From: Hamiltosporidium magnivora
Lineage: Eukaryota; Microsporidia; Dubosqiidae
Assembly (NCBI GenBank): GCA_004325065.1
Contig: PITI01000507.1
Span: forward strand, 1 to 11,405
Direction: 5' to 3'
DNA: 11,405 bases
Both the position numbers and the translations under genes were made by a program. The notes under the pieces were generated by a model, which saw only the letters and a list, made by a program, of their open reading frames with translations, searched no databases and was not told the origin of the DNA. Shown here one piece after another: positions 8,301 through 11,405 of the stretch; position 1 is the first letter of the stretch; each line of letters begins with the position of its first letter.

Positions 8301-11152
8301 ATCATTTCCGAAAAAAGATACACCAGAAAAGAATATACCAGTGAATTTTCTTTATCATTTAAAAAAATATCTATAAAAGGAATTTTAGAATTTTCATCAA
8401 ATTTTTTAATCAAATTTAAAACATTTGAAAAAAGTGTTGATTTTGATATAATATTTTCAACATTGGGCAAAGAAGCGTTTATATCTTTTAAAAACTTCAA
8501 AATATCTTCATATGCGAAAATCTCAATATTTTTGCCTAAAAACGCGAATACCATTTCCAAATATTTATCGATTAAACAGTTATTATATGAATTTATTCCC
8601 TTTAGTAGAATTAATAAAGTCATCAAAATATTACCTTTAACTTCTTCGATATTTAATTTAAGACTAGAATAATAGCCTACTAAATGATTTGTAACTAGCT
8701 GCAAAATATCAATCAATTCTTGACCTGTGTAAAACTCAAATATTTTTGTCTTAGCGTTTATAGACCCTGAATATAACCAAATAAAATTCGGATCACAAAT
8801 AGTCGTATAATCTGGAATTTTTCGCAAAAAATATCCAAAATTTAAAGATTCTTTAGACTTACTAGGGTTATTTAAAGTAGGAAGGTTAAAAAGGGCGAAA
8901 GTAATTTTCAATATAGATAAATAATTCGCGTCCAACAAACGAAATATAATAAAATTTTCTGAATTCAATACTGATTCATATTTATAGCACAAGTATTTTT
9001 TACTTAACTTCGACATATTCTTAGTATTTAAATGTGGTATTAAAGGAGTTGTAAACAATTTTGTGTATATCAATGCAACATTATCAATTATTTTTTTAAT
9101 AAATTCGTATTCCTGAGAATTATCTTTTGACTTGAGAACAGACTTTAAAATTTCCTGAGAAGCTTCCAAATAAAAATTTACTTTAATAAGTAGTTTCAAG
9201 AATGTTGGTGTAAGTTCACAAATATTTATCACACTAGTGGAACACATTATTTCAATTTCATTACTAAATGAAGCAAATATTTTCACACGACAAGCAATTT
9301 CTGAAAGATTATTTACGGTCTTATTGAGAATTAAACGCTTTAAATCATAATAGATATCAATACTTGTTAATAAATAATGATTATCTTCAATCTTAATTTC
9401 GGTACTATTATTTATTCCTGATATCTTATCTAGCCCTTTATTTACTTGGTTAAGAATAACCTTAACTAAACTAAGTATATGAATAAAATGAAACGTGTGA
9501 AAAGACCAAAATTCAATTGTACATAATTCATCCGTATCTTTCAAATAAGAGAGCAAAGATGTGTTAAAATTATTCAAAGCAAAAAACTTCTTGAGGTTAT
9601 CGAAACAAAGCATATCAAATTTTGTGATATGGTCTTTAGAATTGATCATTTGCATAACTGAACCAACATTTAAGGAATAACTTTCAGACAAACATGCTTC
9701 AATATGTTTGTGTAAATCTTTTTCTATAGATAGAAAATGGTGCAAGAAAAGGGAAATCTCCGGGTTTTTGCTGCATATCAATACAAATTTTTCGAGGAAT
9801 AATGGATAATCAAGTTTAATATTCTTTCCCGACCCGAGACTTATCAATGACATAATATTAAAAGCTGATTCTACTGTAATACCCTTTCTTTCTTCAAAAT
9901 AATATTTAGATATGTTATGATATATTTTAGATCGATAATCAGACAAATGTGCATTGTTATCATATAAAAAAACTTCTAAAATTTTTGTAATTATGTGATC
10001 GATAACGAGGAAATCTAATGTAATAATATTCTTTGTAAACTCATACAAATATTTATAAGCGGAAACTGCAAAATCATTCTGTTCATCTAATCGCATATCC
10101 TTGAATGTGTAAATCATTGTTTTTGCAAGAACATCAACCATTAAGATTATAAATTTTTTGTAATCTTCATAATTTTCAAAATTTTCATAAGAAATACTTT
10201 TAAAACAATTATCGATAGCGGTAAAGTTTGAATTTAAAGAGCTGGTGTTGAAACTCTGTGTTATATTACTTTTTAACAAAGCATTCACGAAATCCTTGAA
10301 AAATGATTGGTCGTAAAATATATTGCAAACATATGGATATATTTTATGAATATTTGAGATATCTAATTCCTGCAATATTTTAGTAATTTCTTTCTTTTTA
10401 CAAAGATCTTTGTATAGATAATTGCAGAATATCCTAAGTTTATTCTTTATCCTCATGTTCGTTGGATATAATATAGCAAAAGCAGTCGATCCAAGTCTAT
10501 CATGTAAATCCTTGATAATTTTTTTACAGGAAAAACATTCTTCGGGTTCACTATGATAACGAGCAAGTAGTAATATGTTATCGGCAAACATCGATAAACT
10601 ATTGACTAAATATTCATCCAAATCACTCAATGAGAACAAAATATTCATGAAATATAGAAATACTTCGGTTTTATAGCAAAAATGTGTTTTTGCTAGAAGA
10701 AGATTAGCCATAATTTCGATCGCAAGTAACTTCTTAGCCTCAGAATTAATATAATATTCATGTTTAAGTATTTCAGAATAGATCAAATTAAATTCTAAGG
10801 AATAATGAAATTTATCAATATCCAATATATTATTATTTATAAATTCATCTTTTATATAATCTCTTGACATATCTTTGAATTTCATAAGATTAGCTTCTTC
10901 ATAAGAATATTCAAGATTTAATTTGTTACTGTCAAAAACGGGAAAAATTTCAAATTTCTTTTTTGCATAAAAATTCAAATCAAGTGATTTAAAATACGCC
11001 ACGGTTCTGTCGTTATACAAATAACGCGTATCGTTATAAAATTCATTATGGAATAAAAAAGAATGGTAAGATATATCTAAATCATACGAATACAAATAAT
11101 TTGCATGTGATGGATCAATTATATATAATTCGTGATTAAATGTATTTCTCAT
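4307..11152 (-). CDS. Giant HECT-type E3 ubiquitin ligase, TOM1/HUWE1-like
   Basis: This 2281-residue protein is an E3 ubiquitin ligase that would accept ubiquitin from an E2 as a thioester on Cys2250 and transfer it to substrate lysines. The C-terminal 350 or so residues form a HECT domain: F-K-G-E-E-G at 1965-1970, a D-V-D-E-W-K stretch near 2169, W-F-W at 2192-2194, F-I-T-G followed by R-L-P-I-G-G-F at 2211-2223, and the catalytic L-P-T-S-Q-T-C at 2244-2250. Spacing and wording of these blocks resemble yeast TOM1 and animal HUWE1, which are much longer (over 3200 and 4300 residues). Residues 1 to about 1900 are rich in Leu, Ile, Phe, Asn and Lys and read as continuous helices, probably ARM/HEAT-like; I see no UBA, WWE, acidic linker or membrane segment. 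There is a Cys triplet at 1280-1282. The ATG at 11152 is the first in this frame, but the frame is open back to 11203 and the true start probably lies further upstream (see the overlapping partial frame). No intron is visible. The HECT assignment is firm; the TOM1/HUWE1 subgroup is likely. Confidence 0.93.
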   Translation of the reverse strand: MRNTFNHELYIIDPSHANYLYSYDLDISYHSFLFHNEFYNDTRYLYNDRTVAYFKSLDLNFYAKKKFEIFPVFDSNKLNLEYSYEEANLMKFKDMSRDYIKDEFINNNILDIDKFHYSLEFNLIYSEILKHEYYINSEAKKLLAIEIMANLLLAKTHFCYKTEVFLYFMNILFSLSDLDEYLVNSLSMFADNILLLARYHSEPEECFSCKKIIKDLHDRLGSTAFAILYPTNMRIKNKLRIFCNYLYKDLCKKKEITKILQELDISNIHKIYPYVCNIFYDQSFFKDFVNALLKSNITQSFNTSSLNSNFTAIDNCFKSISYENFENYEDYKKFIILMVDVLAKTMIYTFKDMRLDEQNDFAVSAYKYLYEFTKNIITLDFLVIDHIITKILEVFLYDNNAHLSDYRSKIYHNISKYYFEERKGITVESAFNIMSLISLGSGKNIKLDYPLFLEKFVLICSKNPEISLFLHHFLSIEKDLHKHIEACLSESYSLNVGSVMQMINSKDHITKFDMLCFDNLKKFFALNNFNTSLLSYLKDTDELCTIEFWSFHTFHFIHILSLVKVILNQVNKGLDKISGINNSTEIKIEDNHYLLTSIDIYYDLKRLILNKTVNNLSEIACRVKIFASFSNEIEIMCSTSVINICELTPTFLKLLIKVNFYLEASQEILKSVLKSKDNSQEYEFIKKIIDNVALIYTKLFTTPLIPHLNTKNMSKLSKKYLCYKYESVLNSENFIIFRLLDANYLSILKITFALFNLPTLNNPSKSKESLNFGYFLRKIPDYTTICDPNFIWLYSGSINAKTKIFEFYTGQELIDILQLVTNHLVGYYSSLKLNIEEVKGNILMTLLILLKGINSYNNCLIDKYLEMVFAFLGKNIEIFAYEDILKFLKDINASLPNVENIISKSTLFSNVLNLIKKFDENSKIPFIDIFLNDKENSLVYSFLVYLFSEMIYVDFFIEVQKRDYPIFLFVRKQIRKIGSPEAYFIEDVSKLNNYLKILRVNIEANIAYRRSVDYVKENLFISNSYLNLRASEVLLYQISLVRLSNYSNIISKKEIYSKFKILDVLKFIALKYSDHTENKNVIMEYAYAYIRYLFEDRFYLMSSLVYVFEHYDGLPGNISEYFNQKFIYTAETQIDDNTYSHLINDEDVRFNAEIVNDIIEIIKRKQEAYSLRAIALQFLTELVATFPYILHIIKNDIINSFIEDSDFMHTLSDVFTGSNCKEWDLNFRFGYFITVTLYRGSLCLTQELIKRICSIVKEKFDSSFKNYISLIYKILSSEICCCKYIQYINKSTPDFYDKNCKINLEKKKHEIFKSFLSNDILNILLLKCKEFSLTSNEDFAYFKNRVINLINIFLGYIKTGATIGIGEKNLTNSIFRFYILGSDSFMIPSPLIKCKFLEIFEIHELNKKHVEELYEHDINHFSCFKKFHYAYMIKYHNGIEGLTNSKEIGFSNPEISCIVTNFNSDYIYDIKMIKNHFSFKILDHFGQKYYVFKKASKIYCKETLIRVLLKDFYKVESSVTLDTIVTTFYEDIFLSDNFLIRKYKEILSTGESYEEYTSKKLSDIPVNYSVDPIFIYKALVYLCILPDEEYFFETIEQIKKLISFLCLKEMSSEIFCIIFDLEILTFGFENIRSSYFEKLEYLKKIIIFLIDKKTYMLDDLFIDLLFFEAIFVEKTQHCFLNSIFNSLQSNQNNPIRSLDSSEMNNAYSVSSFINRHKNTRGCILGPLLSIFTVYIEKMKIFLVKTYFEESEKLTIINCFYRELDTFLNSLDETNFYNPPENVKCMLEFFSIIKKNPMKYIFKDFLETENKFYFKVFENYIKMILKCCQIYSLIKEKIYNDIDFKEFEQNYMWEDFICFLYNIDYSKRHINEESIDIHNNKLRHVVDLFNTIRKLSENDMGIFLKLKCLSTNIKAQSLTNITEMFWEDDLKFVLDIDRKNVIKSTIHCFVKPNKGDFLQNYWKVKFKGEEGRGIGLLYDFFGSYGKALIDEDCFEPFRTLDSTTIIVSTETEYKEILEKYYYTGAIMAKSIIYNSPMGIGFNDYVYLYLMKKTLGLEDLKIVDPTFYKNLISYRTHEDLDSQDLDFTATASVKGTNKAFNLVEKGSSMQVTKNNLESYIQKMTEFKIYKNMKPYLDKLEEGFKLVFENDFKELFTPLDFRNILEGNEVVDVDEWKSYTKYIDGFDVNHQVIKWFWNFVEKTDTVTRKKLIYFITGLERLPIGGFGSDKFRENCFKIASVEGTNLLPTSQTCINLLILPLYEDENTFIEKLTFAIEYRGYGFL

Positions 11153-11160
11153 TATATAAA

Positions 11161-11405
11161 TCAGAAATTTAAATATAAGTATGATTTTGCTTTTGCACCA
11201 GCATCAAATGGTTTTATTTGTAACATTTCATTGAAGTAAAGCTTACTTGAAAAATTTAAAAACGTTTCATGTTTTGCCAAAAGATGATTCCATTGAAGTA
11301 TACACGTTTTTCCAATTTCTGAAAGCGAAAAAGGATCTTGGGTTTGTAAAAATACCTCCGTAATATCATACTTTGTAATCAATGTATTTACAATTTTTTT
11401 AACCC
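11161..11405 (-). CDS. Probable N-terminal part of the same HECT ligase, 5'-partial, frame-shifted
   Basis: This frame has no stop from the right edge of the window to a TGA at 11163-11161, giving 80 complete codons. A TTG at 11382 might be taken as a start, but the frame continues upstream of it, and its first ATG is at 11226, only 21 codons before the stop. The gene therefore most likely begins beyond position 11405. The peptide has a V-N-T-L-I segment, then L-Q-W-N (Trp codon 11290-11292), then F-N-E-M-L. This resembles the start of TOM1 and HUWE1, where an L-I helix is followed by an I-x-x-W segment and a D-x-(I/L)-L segment ahead of the DUF908 region. The match is short and judged by eye. 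The frame overlaps the upstream extension of the HECT frame by 43 nt in the -1 phase, so the two are probably one gene split by programmed frameshifting, an assembly indel or a real mutation. A separate small gene is the main alternative. Confidence 0.55.
   Translation of the reverse strand, partial: VKKIVNTLITKYDITEVFLQTQDPFSLSEIGKTCILQWNHLLAKHETFLNFSSKLYFNEMLQIKPFDAGAKAKSYLYLNF
11167..11173 (-). promoter_or_regulatory. Candidate -1 ribosomal frameshift heptamer TTTAAAT
   Basis: On the minus strand the upstream frame reads TAT TTA AAT TTC TGA. This places T-TTA-AAT in the X-XXY-YYZ phase required for a -1 slip. After such a slip, translation enters exactly the frame of the HECT protein and passes through its ATG at 11152. 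The spacer region that follows is very AT-rich, and I see only a weak self-complementary ATTATATATAAT further on, not a GC-stabilised stem or pseudoknot. In DNA this rich in A and T such a heptamer can easily arise by chance, so this is a candidate only. Confidence 0.25.

Noticed and set aside
8463..8672. 69-codon plus-strand frame inside the ligase gene
   Set aside because: It is antisense to the HECT coding sequence and has no independent support.
11380..11382. TTG as a start codon for the upstream frame
   Set aside because: The frame is open beyond it to the window edge, and a eukaryotic nuclear gene would rarely start at TTG.

Overview
The window looks like part of an AT-rich, intron-poor eukaryotic nuclear genome, most plausibly a microsporidian. 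The main evidence is one uninterrupted reading frame of 2281 codons on the minus strand. It encodes a HECT-type ubiquitin ligase of the TOM1/HUWE1 kind that is compact, lacks the low-complexity inserts common in other AT-rich protists, and sits in DNA that hand counts put near 20-25% GC. The assignment to Microsporidia is an inference from these properties, and no species can be named.

Layout, left to right. Positions 1 to about 490 are compositionally foreign to the rest (about 45% GC by hand count) and hold one unrecognised 98-codon frame on the minus strand. Positions about 490-4300 are a long AT-rich stretch with no convincing intact gene. It contains an 11-bp perfect hairpin (985-1012), a diverged tandem duplication with a period of about 515 bp (about 1060-2085), and a less AT-rich patch at about 3580-3960 that looks like an eroded retroelement pol region. 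Positions 4307-11152 (minus) are the HECT ligase, with its catalytic domain at 4307-5365. Positions 11161-11405 (minus) are a second open frame just upstream, in the -1-related frame, running off the right edge of the window without any early ATG. It carries a pattern resembling the extreme N-terminus of TOM1/HUWE1 proteins.

The two right-hand frames are probably one gene. They overlap by 43 nt, and a shift of one nucleotide anywhere in 11161-11203 would join them. A heptamer of the canonical slippery form (TTTAAAT, codon phase T TTA AAT) lies in exactly the right phase for a -1 shift, three codons before the upstream stop. A base-calling indel in one of the nearby A4 runs, a real disabling mutation, or independent initiation at 11152 would also explain the arrangement. 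This junction is the most interesting point in the window.

Only one gene is confidently recognised, so no pathway or operon logic can be drawn. The ligase would act as an E3 that takes ubiquitin from an E2 onto Cys2250 and passes it to substrates recruited by its long helical N-terminal region.
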